Shown here piece after piece: positions 15,868 through 24,168 of a stretch of 37,600 nt of DNA (position 1 is its first letter; each line of letters begins with the position of its first letter). The translations under genes and the position numbers were made by a program. The notes under the pieces are model-generated. The model saw only the letters and a list, made by a program, of their open reading frames with translations. It had not been told where the DNA came from and made no database searches. The DNA is from JBQTII01 sp052387905 (GTDB lineage Bacteria > Actinomycetota > Actinomycetes > Sporichthyales > Sporichthyaceae): NCBI GenBank assembly GCA_052387905.1, contig JBQTIR010000052.1, forward strand, positions 1-37,600, written 5' to 3'.

Positions 15868-16425
15868 TCAGATGAACAGCGTGATGTCAGCGTCGGCGGC
15901 AATCGCCAGGAAACTCGCGGCGCCCATCGTCGGTCCGAGGCCGTCGATCATGTCCTCGCGGGTGAGCCCGTACAGATCCATGGAGGTCTGGCACGGGTGG
16001 ATCCGCACGCCGAGTTCGAGTGCGGTGGCGAGCAGTTCGGCCGGGTCGGGCATCTGGTGCCGGCGGGCGAGCCTGCGCACCATCCGGGTTCCGAAGCCAC
16101 CTGCGTGCAGCTTGCCGAGGCGCAGATGCGAGACCCCGCCGCGATCCAGCAGCGACACACCCTTCTGCGCCCACCCTGGGCCAGTGACCCGGCGCTCGTC
16201 GCGCTGCAGCACGCGCAGACCCCAGAAGGTGGCGAAGACGTCGACCTGCATTCCGGAGGCCGCGCCGGTGGTGGCCAGGATCAGCGTCGGCCACACGCGG
16301 TCGAGGTCGTTGCTCCAGCAGACGATCGCGAGTGACTTGGTGTCAGGCCCGATGTCCGCGGCAGCGCCGGCAGCGATCTCGTTCAGTTCTTCGACAGCCG
16401 GGTGACGGCGGCGTCGATGTCGCAC
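15868..16425 (-). CDS. DsrE2-like sulfur-carrier protein
   Basis: This protein belongs to the DsrE/DsrF/DrsH-like family. The core begins at about residue 32 (SLAIVCWSNDLDRVWPTLIL, then ATTGAASGMQVDVFATFWGL) and includes the conserved cysteine C145 in the loop IHPCQTSMDLYGL. This corresponds to the reactive Cys of DsrE2, which accepts sulfane sulfur from rhodanese and TusA in sulfur oxidisers. The start is uncertain: no ATG exists before the core, the nearest in-frame GTG is 16425 (185 residues, overlapping the rhodanese gene by 43 bp), and a CTG at 16389 is another option. No TusA gene accompanies it. Ala-rich helices near 50-60 and 165-175 could touch the membrane, as proposed for DsrE2. 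Confidence 0.78.
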   Translation of the reverse strand: MRHRRRRHPAVEELNEIAAGAAADIGPDTKSLAIVCWSNDLDRVWPTLILATTGAASGMQVDVFATFWGLRVLQRDERRVTGPGWAQKGVSLLDRGGVSHLRLGKLHAGGFGTRMVRRLARRHQMPDPAELLATALELGVRIHPCQTSMDLYGLTREDMIDGLGPTMGAASFLAIAADADITLFI

Positions 16426-16970
16426 GAACGCCCGCGGTTGTACGGCAGCTTGCCGAGCATGATGCCCATCATGCAGGTGTTGGTGACCGCGGCGAAGACC
16501 AGCCCGAAGCCGATGGCGCCAGAGAAGAAGCGGGCCGGCGGCCAGGCGATCGAGACCAGGATGCCGACGAGCACGAGCAGGCCGGCGACGAAGCGAACCT
16601 GGCGTTCCAACGTCCACCGACTGCTGTTGGCGGCGGTGGTCTCGCCGCCGCAGCCGGACCAGGCATTCATGCCACCGGTCAGGACCACGGCGCCGGGGAG
16701 GTCGGCGCCGCTCAGGTGTCCGCGGGCCATCTCGGCGCGCGTGCCGCCCTGGCAGATCAGCACGACCTCGGCGCTGCCGGCGCCGATCTTGTCGGCCAGG
16801 CCCTTGACCCGGTCCAACGGGATGTTCTCCGCGCCGGGGATGTGCCCGGAATCGAACTCACCCGGCGTACGCACGTCGATGAGCTTGACGGGGCTGCCCG
16901 CGGCGATCAGCTGGCGCAGATCAGCGGTGGAGATGGCGGCGGCGGTTCGGCCGGCGGCGGTCTCGGTCAT
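16383..16970 (-). CDS. Membrane-tailed rhodanese (rhodanese + DUF2892, YgaP-like)
   Basis: Residues about 12-108 form a rhodanese domain with the active-site Cys73 in VVLICQGGTRAEMA and the CH2A-type segment KLIDVRTPGEFDSGHIPGAE. Residues about 113-195 form a DUF2892 tail with two membrane helices (FVAGLLVLVGILVSIAW and FSGAIGFGLVFAAVTNTCMM). This is the YgaP architecture: a membrane-bound thiosulfate or persulfide sulfurtransferase. I start at ATG 16970 because GAGGGAG lies 8 nt upstream; an in-frame ATG at 17018 would add 16 residues without an RBS. It heads the leftward operon and is divergent from the persulfide dioxygenase, with operator-like palindromes between them. A second Cys pair near NTCMMGIM may be relevant to sulfur handling. 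Confidence 0.88.
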   Translation of the reverse strand: MTETAAGRTAAAISTADLRQLIAAGSPVKLIDVRTPGEFDSGHIPGAENIPLDRVKGLADKIGAGSAEVVLICQGGTRAEMARGHLSGADLPGAVVLTGGMNAWSGCGGETTAANSSRWTLERQVRFVAGLLVLVGILVSIAWPPARFFSGAIGFGLVFAAVTNTCMMGIMLGKLPYNRGRSCDIDAAVTRLSKN

Positions 16971-17027
16971 CGGTGTGCTCCCTCGTGCGTGCGTCGGATC
17001 AGGGTACGTGTTCGTCATACCTGGGGA

Positions 17028-17044
17028 ACAGTATGTCCGTACAT
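17028..17044 (-). promoter_or_regulatory. Imperfect GntR operator and leftward promoter
   Basis: ATGTCCGTACAT (17033-17044) differs at one base from the TGTACGTACA core found at 17092-17105 and 28247-28260. On the minus strand a -10-like TACTGT (17033-17028) directly abuts it, placing a transcription start near 17021 for the rhodanese operon. A repressor bound here would block that promoter. Confidence 0.5.
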
Positions 17045-17091
17045 TTTATTTCTCGACAAGGAGTGCTTGTGGACCCGCTCGGACGGAATGT

Positions 17092-17105
17092 ATTGTACGT
17101 ACAAT
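17092..17105. promoter_or_regulatory. GntR-type operator palindrome over the rightward promoter
   Basis: ATTGTACGTACAAT is a perfect 14-bp palindrome. Its right half contains TACAAT (17100-17105), a near-consensus -10 for the rightward persulfide dioxygenase operon, placing a start near 17112 and a 34-nt leader with GGAGG. Its left half also gives TACAAT on the minus strand. TGTACGTACA-type sites fit HutC/UTRA GntR regulators, and the same 12-bp core precedes sulP beside a gntR gene at 28.3 kb. Confidence 0.7.
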
Positions 17106-17145
17106 TGGTTGCCCGGGACAACGACCCGATGCACGGAGGCGCGCG

Positions 17146-18531
17146 ATGATCCTGGACCAGTACTACCTGCCCTGTCTCTCTCAGGCCTCGTACCTGATTG
17201 CGGACCCGGTCAGTAAACGCGCGGTCGTCATTGACCCCCGCCGGGACGTCCAGGAGTACGTGGACGACGCCGTAGAGCAGGGACTGAGCATCGGCCTCGT
17301 CGTGCTCACCCACGTGCACGCGGACTTCATCCCCGGCCACACCGAGCTGGCGGCCCGCACCGGCGCCGAGATCGGCATGAGTGAGGTCGCTCCGGTCGCC
17401 TTCCCGATCCGCCAGCTGCACGACGGCGAGCGCATCCACCTGGGTGACCCCACCTCCGGCGTGACCTTGCAGATCCTCGCCACCCCGGGCCACACGCCGG
17501 AGTCGATCACCATCGCCGTCTACGAGCGGGGGGACGACGTCGCTCCGCACGCGATCGTCACCGGCGACACGCTCTTTCTCGGCGATGTCGGCCGCCCCGA
17601 CCTGCTGGGTGCAGCGGGCCGGACCTCGGAAGAGATGGCCCGCGAGCTCTACCAGTCGCTACGCACCAAGATCATGCCGCTGCCGGATGAGGTCCTGGTC
17701 TACCCCGGGCACGGCGCCGGGAGTGCCTGCGGGAAGTCCTTGTCCACCGACACCGTCTCCACCCTGGGCGAACAACGCCGCACCAACTATGCGCTCGCCC
17801 CGATGAGCGAGGACGACTTCGTCGAGGTCGTCACCCACGGCCTGGGCGCTCCGCCCGCGTACTTCCTCGACGAGGTGCGGCTGAACAAGGTCGGCCACGT
17901 TCCCTTCGATCCCGCCATCCCCGTTCAGGAGATTGACGTCGTCACCGCGGTGCGTCGCCAGGAGAATGGGTACCTGCTTCTGGATGTCCGCGACGACCAA
18001 GGCTTCGCGGCCGGGCACATCAAGGGTTCGATCAACGTCGGCCTCTCCGGTCGCTTCGCGGAGTACGCCGCCGCGATGCACGCCACGGAACAGCCGGTGA
18101 TCCTGGTCGGTGACGCCGAGCAGTGCCACGAGGCCCGGCTACGACTGGCCCGGGTCGGCATCGACCAGGTCACTGCCCAGGTCAGTGACCTGCGCGAGAT
18201 CGAGCTCAATCCCGACCTCGCGGCGGTCTCCAGCCGACTGACGGCGGCTCAGGCCGCCGAGCGCCTGGTTGCCGGGGACGTTCAGGTCGTGGACGTGCGT
18301 GCGCCCGGCGAGCACGCCGGCGGCGCGCTGCCCGGTGCGGTCAACGTGTGCGTGACCCGGCTGCGGACCCGGCTGGGCGAGCTGGACCCGGAAAAACCGA
18401 CGATCGTGCATTGCGCGGGCGGCTACCGCTCCATCGCCGCCGCCAGCCTGCTGGAGGCCAACGGCTTCACCGATGTCTCCGATGTGCTCGGTGGCTACGG
18501 TGCCTGGACCGCGCGCAACGCCGTCGCCTGA
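17146..18531 (+). CDS. Persulfide dioxygenase with two rhodanese domains (CstB/ETHE1-like)
   Basis: The 461-residue enzyme combines an ETHE1-type metallo-beta-lactamase domain (1-250) with two rhodanese repeats (about 262-352 and 365-460). Iron ligands are visible: His56, His58, Asp60 and His65 in THVHADFIPGHTE, His116 in TPGHTPES, Asp141 in GDTLFLGDVGRPDL, and PGHGAGS near 187. Rhodanese 2 keeps the catalytic Cys423 in IVHCAGGYRS; rhodanese 1 has VGDAEQ at that place and is probably inactive, as in Staphylococcus CstB. Such proteins oxidise low-molecular-weight persulfides to sulfite and may yield thiosulfate. ATG 17146 has GGAGG 6 nt upstream; the longer frame to 16402 overlaps the divergent operon and is spurious. 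The stop overlaps the next start (TGATG). Confidence 0.92.
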   Translation: MILDQYYLPCLSQASYLIADPVSKRAVVIDPRRDVQEYVDDAVEQGLSIGLVVLTHVHADFIPGHTELAARTGAEIGMSEVAPVAFPIRQLHDGERIHLGDPTSGVTLQILATPGHTPESITIAVYERGDDVAPHAIVTGDTLFLGDVGRPDLLGAAGRTSEEMARELYQSLRTKIMPLPDEVLVYPGHGAGSACGKSLSTDTVSTLGEQRRTNYALAPMSEDDFVEVVTHGLGAPPAYFLDEVRLNKVGHVPFDPAIPVQEIDVVTAVRRQENGYLLLDVRDDQGFAAGHIKGSINVGLSGRFAEYAAAMHATEQPVILVGDAEQCHEARLRLARVGIDQVTAQVSDLREIELNPDLAAVSSRLTAAQAAERLVAGDVQVVDVRAPGEHAGGALPGAVNVCVTRLRTRLGELDPEKPTIVHCAGGYRSIAAASLLEANGFTDVSDVLGGYGAWTARNAVA

Positions 18532-20042
18532 TGCGTTACGGCTTCGCGATCGACCAGCGCACGTGCATCGGGTGCCATGCCTGCACGGTCGCCTGCAAGA
18601 CCGAGCACGAAGTGCCGGTGGGTCAGTTCCGGACCTGGGTGAAATATGTGGACTCCGGTGAGTTTCCGAACACCACCCGCGACTTCGGCGTGATGCGCTG
18701 CAACCACTGCTCTGACGCGCCCTGCGTGAAGATCTGCCCGACCAAGGCGCTCTACACGCGCAAGGACGGCATCGTCGACTTCGACAACGAGCGCTGCATC
18801 GGCTGCAAGAGCTGCATGCAGGCCTGCCCCTACGACGCGATCTACATCGACAAGAACACCAACACCGCAGCCAAGTGCAACTTCTGCGCGCACCGCATCG
18901 ACGAGGGGTACGAGCCGGCCTGCGTCGTGGTCTGCCCGACGCACTCCATCTGGGTCGGTGACCTCGCCGATCCCACGACCGGTATCGCGAAGTTGATTGC
19001 GGCCGACCCCGTCATGGTCCGCGCTCCGGAACAGAACACCGGACCGAACGTGTTCTACCTCGGCGCCGACCGCGCGGTCCTGGACCCGCTGGCCGCGCCG
19101 GTGGACAAGACCTACATCTACTCCTCGCCGGACGCGCACCGCGCCGCGATCTCTGCGCACCTGCCCCGCGATCCGGCGACCGGCGCCCGGACCACGCTGA
19201 ACACCCCGCATCCGCGGCCCTGGGGCTGGCGGGTCATCACCTATCTGTGGACCAAGGGCGTCGGCGCTGGTGCGCTGCTGGTGGCCGCGCTCGCGGTACT
19301 CCTGGACGTCGACCTCGGCCGCCATACGAGCATTGGCGCCCCGCTCATCGGTCTGCTCGCTGTCGCGGTCACCGGCGGACTGCTCGTCGCCGACCTCAAG
19401 CGGCCCGAACGCTTCTACTACATCTTTACCCTCGCCAACCGGCGCTCCTGGCTCTTCCTCGGTTCGGTCGCCCTCGCAGCCTTCGGCGCCGTGACCACGG
19501 CGTGGTTGGGCGCCGGCATCCTGGCCGAAAACGACGTCGGCTGGGCCCGCGACGCGATCGACGTGCTCGCCGTCCTCGCGGTCCCCACCGCCGTTATGGC
19601 TGCCGGTTACACCGCGTTCCTCTTCGCCCAGGCCGAGGGTCGCGACCTGTGGCAGTCGCCGCTGCTGTTCGGGCACCTGATCGCGCAGGCTGTGATGGTC
19701 GGGGCGGGGTTGCTAGCAGCCGTCGGCGAGGGTGAGCCGTTGGTCGTGCGGTGCATGGTCCTTGCCACCGTGCTCCACGTCGCGTTCGCGATCGTCGAGT
19801 TCTACGGCGCGCACCGGACGAAGGGCGCCACCGCGGCCGCGCACCTGGTCACGCACGGCCCCTACAAGAACCTGTTCCGAGGCTCGCTCGCTCTCGCCTT
19901 CGCCGCGGCGTTGCTTGCCTCGTTCTCCTGGGGCGGGGAGCACCTGGCCGCCGCAGCCTTCGCCGGCGTCGCCGTTCAGTTCGCGTTGCTCATGTACGAA
20001 ACCGTGTTCGTCCGCGCCGGACAGGATGTGCCACTGTCATGA
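18531..20042 (+). CDS. Ferredoxin subunit fused to NrfD-type membrane anchor (SoeB-SoeC-like)
   Basis: One 503-residue chain carries both the electron-transfer and the membrane-anchor functions usually split in two genes. Residues 1-150 hold sixteen cysteines in four groups (12/15/18/22, 57/60/65/69, 89/92/95/99, 116/119/131/135) that can bind four [4Fe-4S] clusters, as in DmsB, PsrB and SoeB. From about 232 follows an NrfD/PsrC-like region with about eight membrane helices, including LVADLKRPERFYYIFTLANR and RSWLFLGSVALAAFG. It would pass electrons between the molybdenum subunit downstream and the quinone pool. The N-terminus has no signal, so the clusters are cytoplasmic. It starts inside the stop of the dioxygenase gene and overlaps the next gene by 4 bp. 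Confidence 0.88.
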   Translation: MRYGFAIDQRTCIGCHACTVACKTEHEVPVGQFRTWVKYVDSGEFPNTTRDFGVMRCNHCSDAPCVKICPTKALYTRKDGIVDFDNERCIGCKSCMQACPYDAIYIDKNTNTAAKCNFCAHRIDEGYEPACVVVCPTHSIWVGDLADPTTGIAKLIAADPVMVRAPEQNTGPNVFYLGADRAVLDPLAAPVDKTYIYSSPDAHRAAISAHLPRDPATGARTTLNTPHPRPWGWRVITYLWTKGVGAGALLVAALAVLLDVDLGRHTSIGAPLIGLLAVAVTGGLLVADLKRPERFYYIFTLANRRSWLFLGSVALAAFGAVTTAWLGAGILAENDVGWARDAIDVLAVLAVPTAVMAAGYTAFLFAQAEGRDLWQSPLLFGHLIAQAVMVGAGLLAAVGEGEPLVVRCMVLATVLHVAFAIVEFYGAHRTKGATAAAHLVTHGPYKNLFRGSLALAFAAALLASFSWGGEHLAAAAFAGVAVQFALLMYETVFVRAGQDVPLS

Positions 20043-22942
20043 GAGAGCGAAGCGATGCACATGACGATGTCACCGTCATGACCACCACCCCGGAACGTCC
20101 CGTGACGGACCTGCATGCGACCTCGCACCCGATGCCGGGCGAGCGTACCCACGAGAACCTGCGCAACTACCCGCCGGTGGAGAACTGGGACCACCACATC
20201 GAGTACGACGCCAAGGCGCACCCGCGCAAGGTCCCGCACGAGTACATGCTGGTCCCGACGACGTGCTTCAACTGCGAGTCCGCGTGCGGGTTACTGGCGT
20301 ACGTCGACAAGAGTGACCTGAGCATCAAGAAGGTCGAGGGCAACCCCGCGCACCCCGGTTCGCGGGGGCGCAACTGCGCCAAGGGTCCGGCGACGATCAA
20401 TCAGATCAACGATCCCGAGCGGATCCTGCACCCCCTCAAGCGCACCGGCGAACGCGGCGGTGGGCAGTGGGCGCAGGTCTCCTGGGACGAGGCGTTGGAC
20501 GACATCGCCGGTCGGATCCGCACGGCCATCTCCGAGGGCCGCAACAACGAGGTGGCCTACCACGTGGGTCGCCCCGGCGAGGACGGCTTCGCCGAGCGGG
20601 TGCTGCAGGCCTGGGACGTCGACGGGCACAACAGCCACACGCAGGTCTGCTCCTCCGGGGCGCGCCTGGGTCAGGCACTGTGGGGCGGCTACGACCGCCC
20701 GTCCCCGGACCATGCGCACGCCAAGGTGATCCTGCTGTTCTCCAGCCACCTGGAGACCGGGCACTACTTCAACCCGCACGCCCAGCGGATCATGGAGGGC
20801 AAGCAGGGCGGCGCCAAGCTGATCGTCGTCGACCCGCGGCTGTCCAACACCGCCTCCCATGCCGATGTCTGGGTCTCCCCGTGGCCGGGCAGTGAGGCGG
20901 CGATGCTGTTGGCGATCGCCAGCCATCTACTGAATACTCGTCAGATCGACCAGACGTTCCTGCGCCGCTGGCTTAACTGGGACGTCTACCTGGCGAATCG
21001 GCACCCCAACGTGGAGCGCACCTTCGAGGCCTTCCTCGACGCGTTGGAGGCAGACTACGCCGAGTACACCTTCGAGTTCGCGGCCGCCGAGGCCCAGGTC
21101 CCCGTCGAGCAGATCAAGGCGATGGCCGAGCTCGTGGCCGCCTGCGAAGGCCGTCTGGCCGCGCACATCTGGCGCAGCGCCGCCGCCGGAAATTACGGCG
21201 GCTGGCAGGTCGCCCGCTCGCTGTGGTTCGTGCTGGCGCTCACCGGCTCGATCGGCACCGAGGGCGGCACGGCGCCCAATGGCTGGAACAAGTTCATTCC
21301 GCACGGCCCGGACGTGCCGGCGCATGAGCACTGGAACCCGATGACGTGGCCGGCGGAGTACCCGCTGAGTTGCAACGAGATGTCGATCCTGCTCCCGCAC
21401 TTCATGCGCGAGGGCCGCGGCAAGATGGACGTCTACTTCTCCCGCGTCTTCAACCCGATCTGGACCTATCCCGACGGGTTCTCCTGGATGCGTGCGATGA
21501 CGGACTCGGAGATGATGGGGTGTCATATCGCGCTGACGCCGACCTGGTCGGAGACCGCGGAGTTCGCCGACTACGTGCTGCCCGTCGGGCATTCCACCGA
21601 GCGCCACGACACCCAGTCCTACGAGACGCACGCGTCCAAGTGGCTTGGCTTTCGCCAGCCGGTGCGCCGCGTCGCGATGGAGAAACTGGGTATCCCGTTC
21701 ACCGACACCCGCGACGCCAACCCTGGCCAGGTGTGGGAGGAGAACGAGCTGTGGTTCGAGCTCTCCTGGCGCATCGACCCGGATGGGTCGATGGGGATTC
21801 GCCAGCACTTCGAGTCCCCCTATGCGGCGGGGCAAAAGATCACCGTGGATGACTTCTACCGCTGGATCTTCGAGAACCGCGTCCCCGGTCTACAGGACAA
21901 GGCAGACGCCGAGGGCCTGACGCCGCTGGCATACATGCGCAAGTACGGCGTGGTCGAGGTCGCGGACAAGCTCTACCGTCAGGACGAACGCCCGCTCACC
22001 GCGGCCGAACTCGACGGCGCCGTCGCGGACGAGCGCGGTGTGCTGCGCAAGCCGACCACGATGGACTCGGTCCCGCCGTTGGTGGGTGAGGCCGGCGCCG
22101 TCGGCCTGGTCCACGAAGACGGCTCGGTCACCGCCGGTTGGCTCACTCCGTCGCGCAAGCTGGAGGTCTACTCCGAGACCATGCGCGACTGGGGCTGGGA
22201 GGAGCAGGCGACGCCGGGCTATATCCGCTCCCATATCGCCGCCGACCAGATCGACCTGCCGGCCGGCGACCTCGTGCTGATTCCCACGTTCCGCCTGCCC
22301 ACGCTGATTCACACCCGTTCCGGCAACGCAAAGTACCTCAATGAGATCAGCAACACCCATCCGCTCTGGCTCAATGTCGACGACGCCGCCCGCCATGGCC
22401 TGGCGACCGGCGACCTGGTTCGGCTCAACACGAGCATCGGCTACTTCGTGCCGCGGGTCTGGGCCACCGAGGCGATCCGCCCCGGCGTGTGCGCGCTCAG
22501 CCATCACATGGGTCGCTGGCGCCTGCACGACACCGAAGGCAGCCGCTGGGTGCAGGGCCTGGTCGGCATCACGCACCCGGACGGACCGGACTCGTTCATG
22601 CTCCGGTACAAGGGCGGCATCGAGCCGTTTGAATCCGAGGACCCGGACTCCTCCCGCATCTGGTGGACCGACCCGGGAGTGCACCAGAACCTGGCCTTCG
22701 CCGTCCAACCTGACCCCTGGTCAGGGATGCAGTGCTGGCTGCAGAAGGTGCGCATGGAAAAGGCCCGCGCCACCGACCAGTACGGCGACGTCTACGTCGA
22801 CACCGCGCGCTCGATGGTGATGTACCGCGAGTGGCTGGCCAAGACCAAGGCGACGCTCGGCCCGGGCGGCCAGCGCCGCCCGGAATTCTTCATGCGCCCG
22901 GTCAAGCCCAAGCGTCGCGCCTTCTACGTGGACCCGCAATGA
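20039..22942 (+). CDS. Molybdopterin oxidoreductase catalytic subunit, probable SoeA-like sulfite dehydrogenase
   Basis: A 967-residue member of the DMSO-reductase superfamily. Cys76, Cys79, Cys83 and Cys113 bind the [4Fe-4S] cluster (TTCFNCESACGLL, RGRNCAKGP). Cys204 in HTQVCSSGARLG is the likely Mo ligand. The C-terminal molybdopterin-binding beta-barrel includes NTHPLWLNVDDAARHGLATG. No twin-arginine signal is present, so the enzyme works in the cytoplasm; this favours SoeABC-type sulfite oxidation over periplasmic PsrA or PhsA reductases. The link to a persulfide dioxygenase (which makes sulfite) strengthens that reading, but the substrate is inferred. I start at ATG 20039, which overlaps the preceding stop as ATGA; ATG 20078 is an alternative. 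Open frame further upstream to 19751 is antisense-like shadow of the previous gene. Confidence 0.85.
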   Translation: MRERSDAHDDVTVMTTTPERPVTDLHATSHPMPGERTHENLRNYPPVENWDHHIEYDAKAHPRKVPHEYMLVPTTCFNCESACGLLAYVDKSDLSIKKVEGNPAHPGSRGRNCAKGPATINQINDPERILHPLKRTGERGGGQWAQVSWDEALDDIAGRIRTAISEGRNNEVAYHVGRPGEDGFAERVLQAWDVDGHNSHTQVCSSGARLGQALWGGYDRPSPDHAHAKVILLFSSHLETGHYFNPHAQRIMEGKQGGAKLIVVDPRLSNTASHADVWVSPWPGSEAAMLLAIASHLLNTRQIDQTFLRRWLNWDVYLANRHPNVERTFEAFLDALEADYAEYTFEFAAAEAQVPVEQIKAMAELVAACEGRLAAHIWRSAAAGNYGGWQVARSLWFVLALTGSIGTEGGTAPNGWNKFIPHGPDVPAHEHWNPMTWPAEYPLSCNEMSILLPHFMREGRGKMDVYFSRVFNPIWTYPDGFSWMRAMTDSEMMGCHIALTPTWSETAEFADYVLPVGHSTERHDTQSYETHASKWLGFRQPVRRVAMEKLGIPFTDTRDANPGQVWEENELWFELSWRIDPDGSMGIRQHFESPYAAGQKITVDDFYRWIFENRVPGLQDKADAEGLTPLAYMRKYGVVEVADKLYRQDERPLTAAELDGAVADERGVLRKPTTMDSVPPLVGEAGAVGLVHEDGSVTAGWLTPSRKLEVYSETMRDWGWEEQATPGYIRSHIAADQIDLPAGDLVLIPTFRLPTLIHTRSGNAKYLNEISNTHPLWLNVDDAARHGLATGDLVRLNTSIGYFVPRVWATEAIRPGVCALSHHMGRWRLHDTEGSRWVQGLVGITHPDGPDSFMLRYKGGIEPFESEDPDSSRIWWTDPGVHQNLAFAVQPDPWSGMQCWLQKVRMEKARATDQYGDVYVDTARSMVMYREWLAKTKATLGPGGQRRPEFFMRPVKPKRRAFYVDPQ

Positions 22943-22959
22943 GGACCCCATCTTCTGCC

Positions 22960-23001
22960 CGCGTGTGCGGCTACTCCGCGCCGGCGATAGCCCCACACGT
23001 G
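22960..23001 (+). terminator. Imperfect hairpin between soeA-like and mrp-like genes
   Basis: GTGTG-c-GGCTA (22963-22973) pairs with TAGCC-c-CACAC (22988-22998), with one C:C mismatch and two more flanking pairs, around a 14-nt loop. It occupies most of the 88-bp gap and has no T-run. It may attenuate transcription so that the Fe-S carrier is made in smaller amounts than the oxidoreductase. Confidence 0.35.
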
Positions 23002-23030
23002 CGCAGAGGTTTCGCCAGGACGGGTGCGGC

Positions 23031-24161
23031 GTGAGCGTTCTGGGTGTGCGCTCTCGCTCCAGCATCGACCTCGCGGCCGCCCGCGTTCGGGTCGGCGCTG
23101 TCGTGGATCCGGAGATCGGCCGACCGATCAGCGAGCTCGGGATGGTCGGGGACATCACCGCGGACCGCCGGGGCGTCGTCACCGTGACGGTGCGCCTGAC
23201 GACCACCACCTGCCCGCTAGTCGAGGTGTTCCGGGTCCGCGTGATGGAGGCGCTGCGCGGCCTGGACGGAGTCACCGACGTCGCGGTGGCCTACGAAGAA
23301 ATGACGGCACGCGAGCGCGCCGACCTCGCAACGATGCTGCGCGGCACCGCGCCATCCCTGACCAACAACCTCGGCCTACGCACCCGGATTTACGCTGTCG
23401 CCAGCGGTAAGGGCGGCGTCGGCAAGTCCACCGTGACGGCGAACCTCGCCGCGTCCCTCGCTGCCGCCGGAGAGAAGGTCGGGATCCTGGACGCCGACGT
23501 TTACGGCTATTCGATCCCGACGCTCTTTGGCGTCGCCCACGAGAACCCGGTCGTCGTCGGCGGGCTGATGATGCCGGTGCGCTCACACGGCGTCGCGCTG
23601 ATGTCGATGGGTTTCCTGGTCCCCGAGGGTGCGCCGGTCGTGTGGCGCGGCCCGATGCTGCACAAGGCCCTGGAACAGTTCCTCGTCGACGTGCACTGGG
23701 GGGAGCTCGACGTCCTGCTCCTCGACCTGCCCCCGGGCACGGGCGATATCCAGCTCAGCCTGCTCGAGCTCATCCCGTCGGCAGCCCTGCTCGCCGTCAC
23801 GACACCGCAGCCCGCGGCCCAGGGCGTCGCCGCCCGGGTGGTCGCGATGGCCAAGGATTCGCACATGGGAATTGCCGGGGTCATCGAGAACATGAGCGCG
23901 CTCGCCTGCTCGCACTGCGGCGAACACACTGACCTGTTCGGCTCCGGGGGCGGCGCCGCACTTGCGCAGACCGCCGGTGCCCCGCTGCTCGGTCAGGTCC
24001 CGCTTGACCGCTCCCTACGAATCGCAGGCGACGCCGGCACACCGGTCGTCCTGGCGCAACCTGACGCGCACTCGGCCCAGGAGCTCGCCGCGATCGCCGC
24101 CCGGCTCCCTGTCGTCCGGCGCTCGCTGGCCGGCCGTGCGCTCCCGCTCACAGTCGCCTGA
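23031..24161 (+). CDS. Mrp/ApbC-family Fe-S cluster carrier ATPase
   Basis: The 376-residue protein has an N-terminal DUF59 (MIP18-like) domain (about 10-95, DPEIGRPISELGMVGDI...) and a Mrp P-loop domain with the deviant Walker A SGKGGVGKST (about 124-133), YGYSIPTLFG, LLLDLPPGTGDIQLSLLELI and the CxxC pair in LACSHCGEHTDLFGSGGG that holds a bridging cluster. Mrp/ApbC proteins deliver [4Fe-4S] clusters to client enzymes. Directly after a ferredoxin-NrfD fusion and a molybdenum enzyme needing five clusters in total, it is probably a dedicated maturation factor. GTG 23031 starts the family-like sequence; the upstream ATG 22965 falls within the intergenic hairpin. It converges on mazF with only 7 bp between. 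Confidence 0.88.
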   Translation: MSVLGVRSRSSIDLAAARVRVGAVVDPEIGRPISELGMVGDITADRRGVVTVTVRLTTTTCPLVEVFRVRVMEALRGLDGVTDVAVAYEEMTARERADLATMLRGTAPSLTNNLGLRTRIYAVASGKGGVGKSTVTANLAASLAAAGEKVGILDADVYGYSIPTLFGVAHENPVVVGGLMMPVRSHGVALMSMGFLVPEGAPVVWRGPMLHKALEQFLVDVHWGELDVLLLDLPPGTGDIQLSLLELIPSAALLAVTTPQPAAQGVAARVVAMAKDSHMGIAGVIENMSALACSHCGEHTDLFGSGGGAALAQTAGAPLLGQVPLDRSLRIAGDAGTPVVLAQPDAHSAQELAAIAARLPVVRRSLAGRALPLTVA

Positions 24162-24168
24162 CGAATCA

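Noticed and set aside
17114..17130. Possible DosR box (GGGAC...GACCC) upstream of the dioxygenase
   Set aside because: The spacing is 13 instead of 14 bases and the second half is not the inverted repeat of the first, so it does not fit the DosR palindrome.
16402..17145. N-terminal extension of the persulfide dioxygenase frame
   Set aside because: It overlaps the divergent rhodanese gene and both operators; the ribosome site and family start point to 17146.
18495..19676. 393-codon open frame antisense to the ferredoxin-NrfD gene
   Set aside because: Its product is low-complexity Arg/Val/Gly/Asp-rich with no family resemblance, and the plus strand here encodes all sixteen cluster cysteines. 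Long antisense frames are expected from G/C-rich third codon positions.
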